Shown in pieces: positions 9,144-17,462 of a stretch of 64,000 nucleotides of DNA. The notes under the pieces are model-generated. The model was not told where the DNA came from. It did no database searches and was given only the letters and a program-made list of their open reading frames with translations. The number at the start of each line of letters is the position of its first letter. The first letter of the stretch is position 1. Origin of the DNA: JADGHX01 sp037200125 (GTDB taxonomy: Bacteria > Pseudomonadota > Gammaproteobacteria > Steroidobacterales > Steroidobacteraceae); contig JBBCGS010000007.1 of assembly GCA_037200125.1 (NCBI GenBank), forward strand, positions 868,001 to 932,000. Reading direction: 5' to 3'. A program made the translations under genes and the position numbers.

Positions 9144-11297
9144 TCACACTTCGCGCACGCCAATCGCCGGATCGCTCACACCGTGCTCGCCGGTTTCCAA
9201 GCGTCCCGCGAGCCGCCGCATAAAAGGCGTGGGCGCCGTTGAAGCGATCGTGAGGTCATACCAGTTGTGGCTGCTCTCCAGCGACCAGCTCCGCCGAAAC
9301 CTTCGGCCCGCCGCCACAGTGAACGACCACGGATCGCCGCTGCCATACACGCTGTTGTAAACGGTGAACTCTCGCGAGACTCGCGAAGCGTTCGACACGA
9401 CGAGGCGAATACCGCGCGCCGCCTTGTCATATCGTATTTCGACGGCGGTTTCTTCCCGAGCTTCGCCAGCTGCGGTTCTACCGCGAAACTCCCGCAGGAA
9501 CCCGTTGGGGCCACAAACCCACAGGTCGTATTCATTCCCCGCGCTTACCGAGGCGAACTGCCACGCGTCACTGATCGACTTGCCGGCCTCCACAGTGTAT
9601 CGCCGCGGAATCCGCTCCAATTGCAGCTTGTCGTACACCTGGAACACGGCGCCAACCTTCCCGGAGTTGCGGAAAGTCAGGGTGAGCGCGCCGTTCGCGT
9701 CGCTGCCCGCGCTTACATCCAGTTCGTAGGGTAACGCGCGTGACGGGCGCGTCCCCGCTTCCTGAAACAGCGCCTCCGGCGTTGCCGGCGCCGCCGGCTT
9801 CGGCAGTTGCTCGTGCCGCGACACCCGCGCAACGGAGTCATGCATATCCGGCAGCGTCGGCATCGCGGACACTTCCGGATGTTCGAAGTCGAACGCGGAG
9901 GTCAGATCGCCGCAGACCGCGCGATGCCACGGGCTGATCGCCGGCACCGTGACCCCGAAGCGCACCTCGAGGAATCGCCCGACGGAGGTGTGATCGAACA
10001 CCTGCGAGTTGACCCACCCGCCCTTGCTCCACGGCGAAATCACATACATGGGAACGCGCGGACCGAGCCCCCACGGTCGAACGGTGCCGCTGATGACATC
10101 CCGTTTGTCGATGTGCTCGCGCTCCGGATCGACGAAATACTCGCCGCTCAGGTCGAGCGTGGCCTTCCCGGCCATTGTTCCGTCCGCGTTGTAGGAAGGC
10201 GGCGCTGGCGGCGGCGCATGGTCGAATAGCCCGTCGTTCTCATCAAAGCACAGAAACAGCACCGTGCTCGCCCACACTTCCGGATTGCTCGTGAGTGCTT
10301 CAAGCACGCGCGCCGTGAACTCGCCGCCCTGATACGGGCTCGACGGCAGCGGATGCTCCGACCAGTCCATCGGTGGCAGAACCCACGAAACCTCGGGCAG
10401 CGTGCCCTTCTTCACGTCGTCCGCGAGCTGCTCCAGCGACCAGTGACTCATGCCGTTCTCATAGACGGCCGAGCCGGCCTTGCAGCTGCGGAAGCTTTCG
10501 AACGCGAGGCACCCATGCATCGCGCCCGTCCAGTTATCGTTCGGGTCCTGATAAATGCGCCAGGAAACCCCTGCGTCCCGCAGCACATCCGGAATCGTCG
10601 GCCACTTGAACGCCGAGCCGGCATACGTGTAGCCAGGTTCGGGCAGCCTGCCTTCGATCCAGCAGCGCAAGTTGTTCGGCTCCGAGTCCGAATCCGTGCA
10701 GTTGCGCCCTTCCGCACGCAACTGCGGATTGAAGTTGGAGCCCGACCAGAAAACGATGCGATTGGGGTCCGTGCCCGTCGTTACCGAGCAATGGTAGGCG
10801 TCGCAAATCGTGAATGCCTCCGCCAGCGCAAACTGAAACGGAATGTCATCCCGCTGGTAGTGCCCCATCGAAATCGGCTTCTTGTACTTCGGCCAGAATC
10901 CGAACTTGCCTTGATTCCACGCGGCCTGGGCGTCTCCGAACGAGTGCGGCGTCACCGGAACACGAATCGCGCTGGTGGTCTTCGTGTCGAGGTGAAACGG
11001 CGGAATCTCCTTCTCCCCATCCGACTGAAACCAAACCGGCTTGCCGCTCGCGAGCGGAATCGGATGCCGATCCCCAAACCCGCGCACGCCGCGCAGGGTT
11101 CCGAAGTAGTGATCGAAAGAGCGGTTCTCCTGCATCAGGATAACGACGTGCTTCACATCCTTGATGGTCCCCGTGCGCACTGCCGCCGGTATCTCCAGCG
11201 CGCGGCTCACACAAGCGGGCAACGCCGCTATCGCAGCCCCCGCCGCCGCGGTCCGCGCCGTGAGCGCCAGGAATCGGCGCCGCGTCTCGTCTGCCAT
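9144..11297 (-). CDS. phospholipase C, phosphocholine-preferring family, Tat-exported
   Basis: This is a 717-residue secreted phosphoesterase. The N-terminus has a Tat signal (RRRFLAL, then a hydrophobic Ala-rich stretch). QENRSFDHYFGTLRGVRGFGD follows near residue 60, the hallmark of the bacterial PLC/acid phosphatase family. Further active-site stretches are FCDENDGLFDH and SPWSKGGWVNSQVFDHTS. Two C-terminal beta-rich domains begin around residue 520, as in haemolytic and non-haemolytic PLCs. ATG 11297 has GGAGAGA just upstream; the frame is open further up but without a signal-like start. It follows phnE by about 130 bases on the same strand, which suggests a shared role in phosphate supply from phospholipids. 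Confidence 0.9.
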   Translation of the reverse strand: MADETRRRFLALTARTAAAGAAIAALPACVSRALEIPAAVRTGTIKDVKHVVILMQENRSFDHYFGTLRGVRGFGDRHPIPLASGKPVWFQSDGEKEIPPFHLDTKTTSAIRVPVTPHSFGDAQAAWNQGKFGFWPKYKKPISMGHYQRDDIPFQFALAEAFTICDAYHCSVTTGTDPNRIVFWSGSNFNPQLRAEGRNCTDSDSEPNNLRCWIEGRLPEPGYTYAGSAFKWPTIPDVLRDAGVSWRIYQDPNDNWTGAMHGCLAFESFRSCKAGSAVYENGMSHWSLEQLADDVKKGTLPEVSWVLPPMDWSEHPLPSSPYQGGEFTARVLEALTSNPEVWASTVLFLCFDENDGLFDHAPPPAPPSYNADGTMAGKATLDLSGEYFVDPEREHIDKRDVISGTVRPWGLGPRVPMYVISPWSKGGWVNSQVFDHTSVGRFLEVRFGVTVPAISPWHRAVCGDLTSAFDFEHPEVSAMPTLPDMHDSVARVSRHEQLPKPAAPATPEALFQEAGTRPSRALPYELDVSAGSDANGALTLTFRNSGKVGAVFQVYDKLQLERIPRRYTVEAGKSISDAWQFASVSAGNEYDLWVCGPNGFLREFRGRTAAGEAREETAVEIRYDKAARGIRLVVSNASRVSREFTVYNSVYGSGDPWSFTVAAGRRFRRSWSLESSHNWYDLTIASTAPTPFMRRLAGRLETGEHGVSDPAIGVREV

Positions 11298-11426
11298 CGT
11301 CGTCTCTCCGCGCGTGGCGTCTGTCCACGCAAAATTACGCCGTCCACCTTGGGCCACGCCACACCTCCTCCATGAGCCGCTCGTCCTTGAGCGAATCGTC
11401 CGTGGGAATCGTCGGGCCGCTACCGG

Positions 11427-12434
11427 TCAGACGTACCGCGCCCGCACTCGCGCCGAGATCTGGTCCAGCGCAAAGACCGTCAGAAAAATGATCACGAGAA
11501 TCGTCCCGACATGCCCGTAGTTATAGATGTCGTAACGTCCCTTGAGCTCCTGCCCGATCCCGCCCGCGCCGACGATGCCGATCACCGTCGCCATGCGAAC
11601 GTTCCGGTCCAGAATGTAGAGCGTGTAAGCGATGTACTGCGGGATCACCTGAGGGATCACCGCCGTCCACAGCGTCTTCACCTTGTTCGCGCCGATGGCG
11701 CGCATTGCCTCCTGCGGCTTGTCGTCGGCGTTCTCAATGTCTTCGGCGTAGAACTTTCCGAGGAAGCCGGCCGCATGAATCCCCAGCGCAAGGACGCCCG
11801 CAATCGGGCCGAAGCCGAACGCCAGCACCAGGAACAGCGCACTGATCAGCTCCGGCACCGACCGAAAAAGACTCACTGCGCCACGCGCCAGGGCGTACGT
11901 CGCCCGGTTTGGCGAGTAGTTTCGTGCGCTGAAAAATGCGAGCGGCACGGAAAAGAGGATGGCGATGACTGTTCCCCATAGCCCGAGCTCCAGTGTTTCG
12001 AGCATCTTGCGCAACACGTGCATGAGGTAGCCCACCGGCTCCACCAGCACTTCGCGCGTTTCGTGCCGTTCTTCCATCTGCAGGGTGTCGGGGTTGAGGC
12101 GCTGTTCCGTGTGCGCTTCGGTCTCGACGTGCGCAAGCCACGGCAGGTGGTTGCGATCGAAGTTCTCGATACGAGAAACGGGTGTGCGCTCGGCGATCAC
12201 GATCGGAAAGAGCGACGTGGCGATCTTCGTCAGGCCCGAGCCGACCTGCGATTCTTCACGCAACCCCACCGCGCTCATCGCCGCTTCGCCACCCAGGTGA
12301 AGCATGCGCCCGATTTCGACGCGGGAGCCCGTGTAGACGAGCAGCGCCAAAACAAGCGCGGCGTAGATGACCATCCGCGCGTTATAAGGTGGTCGCAGTT
12401 CCCATTCTTTGAGGGCCGCCGGAGAGCCGCTCAC
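11427..12434 (-). CDS. phnE: phosphonate-type ABC transporter permease PhnE
   Basis: This is the inner-membrane permease of a phosphonate/phosphate-ester ABC importer, 335 residues long. It has an N-terminal membrane anchor, a periplasmic loop with TREVLVEPVGYLMHVLRKMLE, then a six-span BPD_transp_1 core. The coupling region reads AGFLGKFYAEDIENAD, followed by AMRAIGANKVKTLWTAVIPQ. Its start overlaps the end of phnC by four bases (ATGA). The true substrate could be phosphonate, phosphite or another organophosphorus compound; no C-P lyase genes are nearby. Confidence 0.9.
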   Translation of the reverse strand: MSGSPAALKEWELRPPYNARMVIYAALVLALLVYTGSRVEIGRMLHLGGEAAMSAVGLREESQVGSGLTKIATSLFPIVIAERTPVSRIENFDRNHLPWLAHVETEAHTEQRLNPDTLQMEERHETREVLVEPVGYLMHVLRKMLETLELGLWGTVIAILFSVPLAFFSARNYSPNRATYALARGAVSLFRSVPELISALFLVLAFGFGPIAGVLALGIHAAGFLGKFYAEDIENADDKPQEAMRAIGANKVKTLWTAVIPQVIPQYIAYTLYILDRNVRMATVIGIVGAGGIGQELKGRYDIYNYGHVGTILVIIFLTVFALDQISARVRARYV

Positions 12435-13381
12435 GCCACCGCCCCCGTGCGAGCTTCGGTCGTCACCGCATCGGCTGCCTTGCGAGGTTCGGTCGTCACC
12501 GCGTCCGCTGCCTTGCGAGGTTCGGCCATCGTCGCATCGGCCACCACCGCGCGAGTCGCAGTCACGCCCGCGTTCTCCGCCTGAACGCGCGTCAATCGGC
12601 CCGTACGTGTCGCATCCGTGCCATAAACGCGATCGACCACGCTGTCAGTGAACGCGCCCGGCGCCCCATCGAACGCAACCACTCCCTGCCGGAGCGCAAT
12701 GATGCGATCCCCAAACTCCCGCGCCAAATCGATCTGGTGAAGGCTGCAAAGCACCGTCGTCCGCCGCTGTTGCGACTCGCGCTTCAATAGTTCAAGCGTC
12801 TCGCGGCTGATGCGCGGGTCGAGACTCGCGACCGGCTCATCCGCCAGCATGACGATCGGATCGAGCATGAACGCTCGCGCAATCCCCACGCGCTGCTGCT
12901 GCCCGCCGGACAACGTCGACACGCGCCTCTGCAAGTGTTTGGACTCGAGCCCGACATCCGCGAGCAGCTCGCAAGCCTTGTCCCGAAAATGCTTCGGATA
13001 CCACTGAAGCAGAACCCGCCACGTAGGCACCGCCGGCGATGCGCCCGACAGCACGTTCGCCGCCACACTCGCGCGCGTCACGAGGTTGAACTGCTGATGA
13101 ATCATCGCCATTCGCGGCCGCAGGGTACGAAGCGTGCGCGTCGTCAGCTCCGTACCCGCGATCTCCACGCGCCCGCGCCCGGCGGTGACGAGCCCGTTCA
13201 CCGCGCGCAGAAGAGTCGACTTCCCGGCGCCCGAAGGCCCCAGCACGACGCAGAACTGCCCGCGCGGCACGCTGAGACGAACATCGCGCAGCGCCTGCGT
13301 GCCGTCCGCGAACCGCACATCGAGGTCGCGGAACTCGATTGCCGGCGCTTCGGACCTCGAGGAGTTGTCAGTCGTCAACAC
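12431..13381 (-). CDS. phnC: phosphonate-type ABC transporter ATP-binding protein PhnC
   Basis: This is the ATPase subunit of the importer. It has Walker A GPSGAGKST near residue 51, the Q-loop in MIHQQFNLVTRASVAANVL, signature LSGGQQQRVGIARA, Walker B VMLADEPVASLD and the switch histidine in CSLHQIDLA. At 316 residues it is longer than usual for PhnC (about 260-280). The extra C-terminal 40 or so residues are low complexity and built from near-identical 11-residue units (TTEPRKAADAV). phnD lies seven bases upstream of its start. Confidence 0.91.
   Translation of the reverse strand: MLTTDNSSRSEAPAIEFRDLDVRFADGTQALRDVRLSVPRGQFCVVLGPSGAGKSTLLRAVNGLVTAGRGRVEIAGTELTTRTLRTLRPRMAMIHQQFNLVTRASVAANVLSGASPAVPTWRVLLQWYPKHFRDKACELLADVGLESKHLQRRVSTLSGGQQQRVGIARAFMLDPIVMLADEPVASLDPRISRETLELLKRESQQRRTTVLCSLHQIDLAREFGDRIIALRQGVVAFDGAPGAFTDSVVDRVYGTDATRTGRLTRVQAENAGVTATRAVVADATMAEPRKAADAVTTEPRKAADAVTTEARTGAVA
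12450..12548 (-). repeat. 33-bp tandem repeat in the 3' end of phnC
   Basis: Three successive 33-bp units lie at 12450-12482, 12483-12515 and 12516-12548. The first two differ at only a few positions and the third is more diverged. They encode an 11-residue repeat at the C-terminus of PhnC beyond the ATPase domain. Because 33 is divisible by three, copy number can change without breaking the frame. Confidence 0.7.
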
Positions 13382-13388
13382 TCGCTCC

Positions 13389-14312
13389 TCAACGCTCGCC
13401 GGACCGCTTGATGACTTGCGCCTTGATGTCGTCCGTCACCAGCGCAAGCTTCTGTGCCGCCACGCCGAACTCCTGTTCGGAGAAGTTCGCGTTGTAGCGA
13501 TCCACCCGCTTGCCGCCGTAGCCGCGAATCATCTCCGGGGTGATGCCGGGCGCCTGATGCACGGTGTTGAACGCATCCTTCAATTTCTTCTTCAGGGCTT
13601 CGGGCAGCTTCGTGTTGAGCGCCAGCGGCGGGTAGGGAATCGCGATGCTCTTCACGACCACTTTGAACCTGGTCGGATCAACCTGGCCTTCGCGCACGGC
13701 CTTCTCATAGGAGTCGAACGAGAGGCAGGCGACGTCCACCTGACCCTGCTCGAGCGCCGCGATACTGTTGGCGTGGCTTCCCGTCATGCGGATCTTGCCG
13801 AGGTCTCTCACCGGGTCGAGACCCGCTTCGATCATCATCGCCATCTGGAAGGTGAAGCTCGAGGCGGAGTTCACGTCGCCGAAGGCCACGCTCTTGCCCT
13901 TCAGATCCTGGATGCCGGAGAGGGGCGAGCTTCTCGCCGCGAACATCCCGGCATAGTAGACGGACTGCCCACCCTCTACCGCTACTGCAAGGAGTTGCGC
14001 GCAGCCCCGGCCGTGCGCCTGGACATATGCCACCGGCCCGAAAAAAGCGACTTCGACCAGGTTGTTGCACATGGCCTCGACCACGGCGCCATAGCTCTGC
14101 CCCACCGCGATCTCGAATTGCAGGCCGGTCATGCGGGACACGGCGTTGAAGACTGGCTGGTAGTCGGCCTTGGTGCCGGTCTCGGTGCCGCCGTCCGCCG
14201 GAATGAGCATCACGCGCAAGGGATGTTCGCGTGTGCCGTCGTGAACCTCTCCCGCGAGGCTGGGCCCGGAGAGGACCAGCGCCGTGAGGAACGCGAGAAT
14301 ACGGAAGATCAT
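13389..14312 (-). CDS. phnD: phosphonate-type ABC transporter substrate-binding protein PhnD
   Basis: This is the periplasmic binding protein of the importer, 307 residues. A signal peptide covers about residues 1-20 (ending PSLAGE), followed by LRVMLIPADGGTETGTKADYQPV, then VEVAFFGPVAYVQA and SVAFGDVNSASSF. These are the phosphate-group-binding segments of the PhnD family (Phosphonate-bd). ELLPTRF-type motifs are absent, so I assign no specific ligand. It lies between phnC (seven bases) and the HAD phosphatase gene (four-base overlap). Confidence 0.88.
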   Translation of the reverse strand: MIFRILAFLTALVLSGPSLAGEVHDGTREHPLRVMLIPADGGTETGTKADYQPVFNAVSRMTGLQFEIAVGQSYGAVVEAMCNNLVEVAFFGPVAYVQAHGRGCAQLLAVAVEGGQSVYYAGMFAARSSPLSGIQDLKGKSVAFGDVNSASSFTFQMAMMIEAGLDPVRDLGKIRMTGSHANSIAALEQGQVDVACLSFDSYEKAVREGQVDPTRFKVVVKSIAIPYPPLALNTKLPEALKKKLKDAFNTVHQAPGITPEMIRGYGGKRVDRYNANFSEQEFGVAAQKLALVTDDIKAQVIKRSGER

Positions 14313-15037
14313 CTGAGTCTCCTTGCCATCGGGGCCCGAACGGCCACCCAGTGCCCGGGGTCGCGAAGTTGTTCGAATCGCTCGAATACCAGGGGCGCGC
14401 GCATCGCGGTCTCGCTGTCATACCCGCCGGCGAACATCCAGCAATCGATCCCGGCCGCCTGCGCGCAACGCAGATCGATGCTGCTATCGCCGATGAGCAC
14501 GGTTCGCGACCGCGACACACCGGACTGAAAAGCAGCGTGATGCAGCGGCTCGGGGTGTGGCTTCGCCCATCCCGTCGAATCGGGGCCCACGATGACGGGA
14601 AACCATTGCAACAGTTGCAGTTCGGTCAGCAGGCGCCGGCTCATCGCTTCGGGTTTGTTGGAGCACACCGCCATCTGCACGCCGCGTGCGTGCAGCCACT
14701 GCAGCGTCTCTTCGACGCCTTCGTAGGGCCTGGAATGCCGCGCGATTCTGGCGGCGTAAGCGCGCAGGTAGCGATCGCTGAAGTGCGCGGCCGTGCCCTC
14801 GTCCGCAGCGGCATCACCCAGCACCGCCTTCGCCATCGCATGCATTCCCAGGTGCAAGGCGCCGGCGGCGCGATTGCGGGCAACGGGATCGAGCGCCGCC
14901 GGCAAGGCCGCGTCGTCGAGCGCTTCGATGAGATCACGCCGGGTATCCACGAGCGTACCGTCGAGATCGAATACCGCCAGGTGCCACGGGCCGTGCGCGG
15001 TGGCCTGGCCCGTATTTGAAAAAAAGGTCGTCGACAT
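14309..15037 (-). CDS. HAD-superfamily phosphatase, phosphoglycolate-phosphatase-like
   Basis: A 242-residue HAD hydrolase. Motif I is FDLDGTLVDT at residues 23-32, motif II the Ser/Asn of AVCSNKPEA, the motif III lysine is in WAKPHPEP, and motif IV is LIGDSSIDL. A four-helix cap lies between motifs I and II, as in Gph. It is the first gene of the transporter operon and overlaps phnD by four bases, so it may remove phosphate from an imported ester. It lacks the modified motif I typical of phosphonoacetaldehyde hydrolase (PhnX), so C-P cleavage is not supported. Confidence 0.82.
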   Translation of the reverse strand: MSTTFFSNTGQATAHGPWHLAVFDLDGTLVDTRRDLIEALDDAALPAALDPVARNRAAGALHLGMHAMAKAVLGDAAADEGTAAHFSDRYLRAYAARIARHSRPYEGVEETLQWLHARGVQMAVCSNKPEAMSRRLLTELQLLQWFPVIVGPDSTGWAKPHPEPLHHAAFQSGVSRSRTVLIGDSSIDLRCAQAAGIDCWMFAGGYDSETAMRAPLVFERFEQLRDPGHWVAVRAPMARRLR

Positions 15038-15117
15038 CGGGGAGCGATTCTCGGCCGCCGGAATGACCGGTATATTAATGAGCGTCGACGATATTTAGAG
15101 TTGTATAGGTTTCATCT

Positions 15118-16089
15118 ATGAGCACCCTCGCCCGTCTTCGCGCTTTCCATCACGCCGCTCGCGAAGGTTCGATGATGGGCGCGGCACGCGTCCTCGACAT
15201 CAGCCAGCCCACGGTGTCGGCGCTCGTTGCGCGGCTGGAGCGCGAGCACGGCGCGGAGTTGTTCTTCCGGCGCGGTCGGCGGCTCGAGCTCAGTCCGCTC
15301 GGTACACAGCTTCTCGAGGTCACGCATCGCCTGTTCGAGCTCGAACAGGAAGCGGAGGAATTGCTCGAGGCGGGCAGCGGGTTGACGCGCGGACTGTTGC
15401 GCGTGAGCGCGGTCGGCCCGTTCAACGTGATGCCGATCCTTGCCGCGTTTCTCAGTCGCTATCCCGGCATGCGCGTACGTATGAACGTTGGCGATTCACG
15501 CGAGGTCGTGGAAAGGATCCTCGGCTACAACTCGGATGTCGGGGTGCTCGTGCACGCCGAACCGGATCCGCGCCTGCATCTGTTGCCGCTGCGGAAGCAA
15601 CCGGTGGTGATCATGGCGCCGAGCGCTCATCCGCTGGCGCGCCGGCGCAGCCTGCGGCTGCGGGATCTCGAAGGGCAGTCGCTGATCATGCGGGAGGCGG
15701 GCTCGACGACGCGCAGCGTTCTCGAGAAAGCGCTGAGCGCCGCGGGAGTGCGCGTGAAGGTGGCGATAGAGATCGGCAGTCGCGAATCGATTCGGGAAGC
15801 GGTTGCCGCCGGTATCGGGCTTGGCGCGGTGTCCGGGATCGCGTTCATTCCCGATTCGCGCATCGTCGCGCTGCCGATCGATGATGCGCAGATTTACACG
15901 CACTCGCACATCATTTGTCTGGACGAGCGGCGCTCGTCGCGCGTGATTGCGGCGTTTCTGCTGGAAGCGAGGTCGGTGGCGGAAAATTTCGCGCGCGCTG
16001 CTCCTGGCCGACCAACGATTGAGGGTCGCTCGGAAGAAGCCCTCAATCGCCGGGCGGCTAAGAAGAGGCCTCGCACGACGCGCGGCTAG
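15118..16089 (+). CDS. LysR-family regulator divergent from the phosphonate-type transporter operon
   Basis: A 323-residue LysR regulator. The N-terminal helix-turn-helix includes GAARVLDISQPTVSALVARLE, and the LysR substrate-binding domain covers about residues 90-295. The start codons of this gene and the HAD gene are about 80 bases apart and face away from each other, so control of the HAD-phnDCE operon is likely. The last 25 or so residues (from about TIEGR) are basic and not family-like. They overlap a hairpin and a 21-bp sequence found again at 36433, so the original stop may have been replaced by repeat DNA. Confidence 0.87.
   Translation: MSTLARLRAFHHAAREGSMMGAARVLDISQPTVSALVARLEREHGAELFFRRGRRLELSPLGTQLLEVTHRLFELEQEAEELLEAGSGLTRGLLRVSAVGPFNVMPILAAFLSRYPGMRVRMNVGDSREVVERILGYNSDVGVLVHAEPDPRLHLLPLRKQPVVIMAPSAHPLARRRSLRLRDLEGQSLIMREAGSTTRSVLEKALSAAGVRVKVAIEIGSRESIREAVAAGIGLGAVSGIAFIPDSRIVALPIDDAQIYTHSHIICLDERRSSRVIAAFLLEARSVAENFARAAPGRPTIEGRSEEALNRRAAKKRPRTTRG
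16017..16059 (+). repeat. dispersed repeat copy 1 with hairpin, inside the LysR 3' end
   Basis: CGATTGAGGG at 16017-16026 pairs with CCCTCAATCG at 16040-16049, a perfect 10-bp stem with a short loop. The right arm belongs to a 21-bp stretch (16039-16059) that recurs identically at 36433-36453. This suggests a dispersed palindromic element that has become part of the coding end of the regulator. Confidence 0.6.
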
Positions 16090-16118
16090 TGCAATTAGCG
16101 GCGGAGGGCGCCGAGGGG

Positions 16119-16188
16119 CCAGAAGGCCCACGCCAGAAGACCAAGGCCAGAAGACCAAGGCTAGAAGGTCATGGCTAGAAGGCCACGC
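16119..16188. repeat. 14-bp imperfect tandem repeat, five units
   Basis: Five consecutive 14-bp units fill the gap between the LysR gene and metB: 16119-16132, 16133-16146, 16147-16160, 16161-16174 and 16175-16188. Units two and three are identical (CCAGAAGACCAAGG) and the others differ by a few bases. They are non-coding, and no terminator stem is evident beyond the repeats themselves. Confidence 0.7.
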
Positions 16189-16238
16189 GTCCCATCGCGC
16201 TTCAACGCGCGACGGGACGCGACAGCGTCACTTCAGAT

Positions 16239-17462
16239 TCAGGCCGCGGTCGCGGCCGTTTGCAGCGCGTGCTTCGCCAGAACCGCTTCGGCTCGCTCCA
16301 GACCCGCCGCGAGATCCGCCTGCAGGTCTTCGAGCGCTTCGATACCGACCGACAGTCGCAACAGCCCATCGCAAAGCCCTGCCGTCTGGCGCGCCACTGG
16401 ATCCATCGCGGCGTGAGTCATCGTCGCGGGATGCGCAACGAGGCTCTCGACACCACCAAGCGATTCGGCAAGCGAGAAGCACTGCAGGCCATCCACGAAC
16501 GCGCGAACGCCATCGTGTCCGCCCGCAATCTCCAGCGTCACGATTGCGCCGAAACCGCTTTGCTGGCGGCGCGCGACGTCGTAACCCGGATGCGTCGGCA
16601 AGCCGGGGTAGTACACCTTCTTCACGACGGGCTGCGTCTGCAGCCACTGCGCGAGACCCAACGCATTCTTGCCATGCGCATCGAGCCGCACGTGAAGCGT
16701 GCGCAGTCCGCGCAACGTCAGGAAGCTGTCGAACGGCGCGCCCGTGAGGCCGAGGCAGTTGGCCCACCAGATCAACTGGTCATGCAGCGCCTTGTCTTTC
16801 GCAACGACGGCGCCACCGACCACGTCGCTGTGGCCGTTGAGATACTTCGTGGTCGAATGGAGCACGAGATCCGCGCCGAGCTTCAGCGGCTGCTGCCAGG
16901 CCGGCGAGAGGAACGTGTTGTCCACGACCACGAGCGCGCCCGCGGCCTTGCCCAACGCCGCGATCTTCTCGACGTCCGTGATGCGCAGGAGCGGGTTGCT
17001 CGGCGTCTCGATCCACAGCAGCGCGGCCGGCTTCGACAGCGCTTCGCGAACCGCGGCATCGTCGTTGAAATTGATGAACTCGACCTGGCGCTCACCGCGC
17101 TGATTCCACGCGTTGAAAAGCCGGTACGTTCCGCCGTAGCAGTCGTGGGGCGCAACGATGCGCGAGCCGGCGGGAATCAGATACCCGACCAGCGTGATCG
17201 CCGACATGCCCGTCGAAGTCACGACGGCGCCGGCACCCTCTTCCAGCTCCGCCAGCGCGTTGGCGAGCAGATCGCGGGTGGGATTGCCCGAGCGCGTGTA
17301 GTCGTACGCGCGCTTTTCGCCGAAACCGCGGAACGCAAACGTTGACGTGAGATGAATGGGCGGAACGACGGCGCCCGTCTCATCGCACTCGAGCCCGGAG
17401 CGCACGACCTGCGTGCGCTGGTGCAATTCACTCTTGTCGTTCTTGATCGGACCGCCGCTCAT
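16239..17462 (-). CDS. metB: cystathionine gamma-synthase / O-succinylhomoserine thiol-lyase (Cys/Met metabolism PLP enzyme)
   Basis: This PLP enzyme of the Cys/Met family replaces the acyl group of activated homoserine with cysteine (MetB) or sulfide (MetZ). It shows YDYTRSGNPTRD near residue 55, TSTGMSAI, VVDNTFLSPAWQQP and the PLP lysine in HSTTKYLNGHSD. SLGGVESLVAHPATMTHA is present further on. ATG 17462 overlaps the metX stop by four bases, giving 407 residues; an in-frame start upstream at 17510 lies inside metX. Sequence alone does not separate MetB from MetZ; the pairing with metX fits either. It is expressed behind the SAM riboswitch at 18682. Confidence 0.88.
   Translation of the reverse strand: MSGGPIKNDKSELHQRTQVVRSGLECDETGAVVPPIHLTSTFAFRGFGEKRAYDYTRSGNPTRDLLANALAELEEGAGAVVTSTGMSAITLVGYLIPAGSRIVAPHDCYGGTYRLFNAWNQRGERQVEFINFNDDAAVREALSKPAALLWIETPSNPLLRITDVEKIAALGKAAGALVVVDNTFLSPAWQQPLKLGADLVLHSTTKYLNGHSDVVGGAVVAKDKALHDQLIWWANCLGLTGAPFDSFLTLRGLRTLHVRLDAHGKNALGLAQWLQTQPVVKKVYYPGLPTHPGYDVARRQQSGFGAIVTLEIAGGHDGVRAFVDGLQCFSLAESLGGVESLVAHPATMTHAAMDPVARQTAGLCDGLLRLSVGIEALEDLQADLAAGLERAEAVLAKHALQTAATAA

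Noticed and set aside
14309..15037. Phosphonoacetaldehyde hydrolase (PhnX) identity for the HAD gene next to phnD.
   Set aside because: Motif I is the ordinary FDLDGTLVDT of Gph-type phosphatases, and the Schiff-base lysine context of PhnX is not seen.
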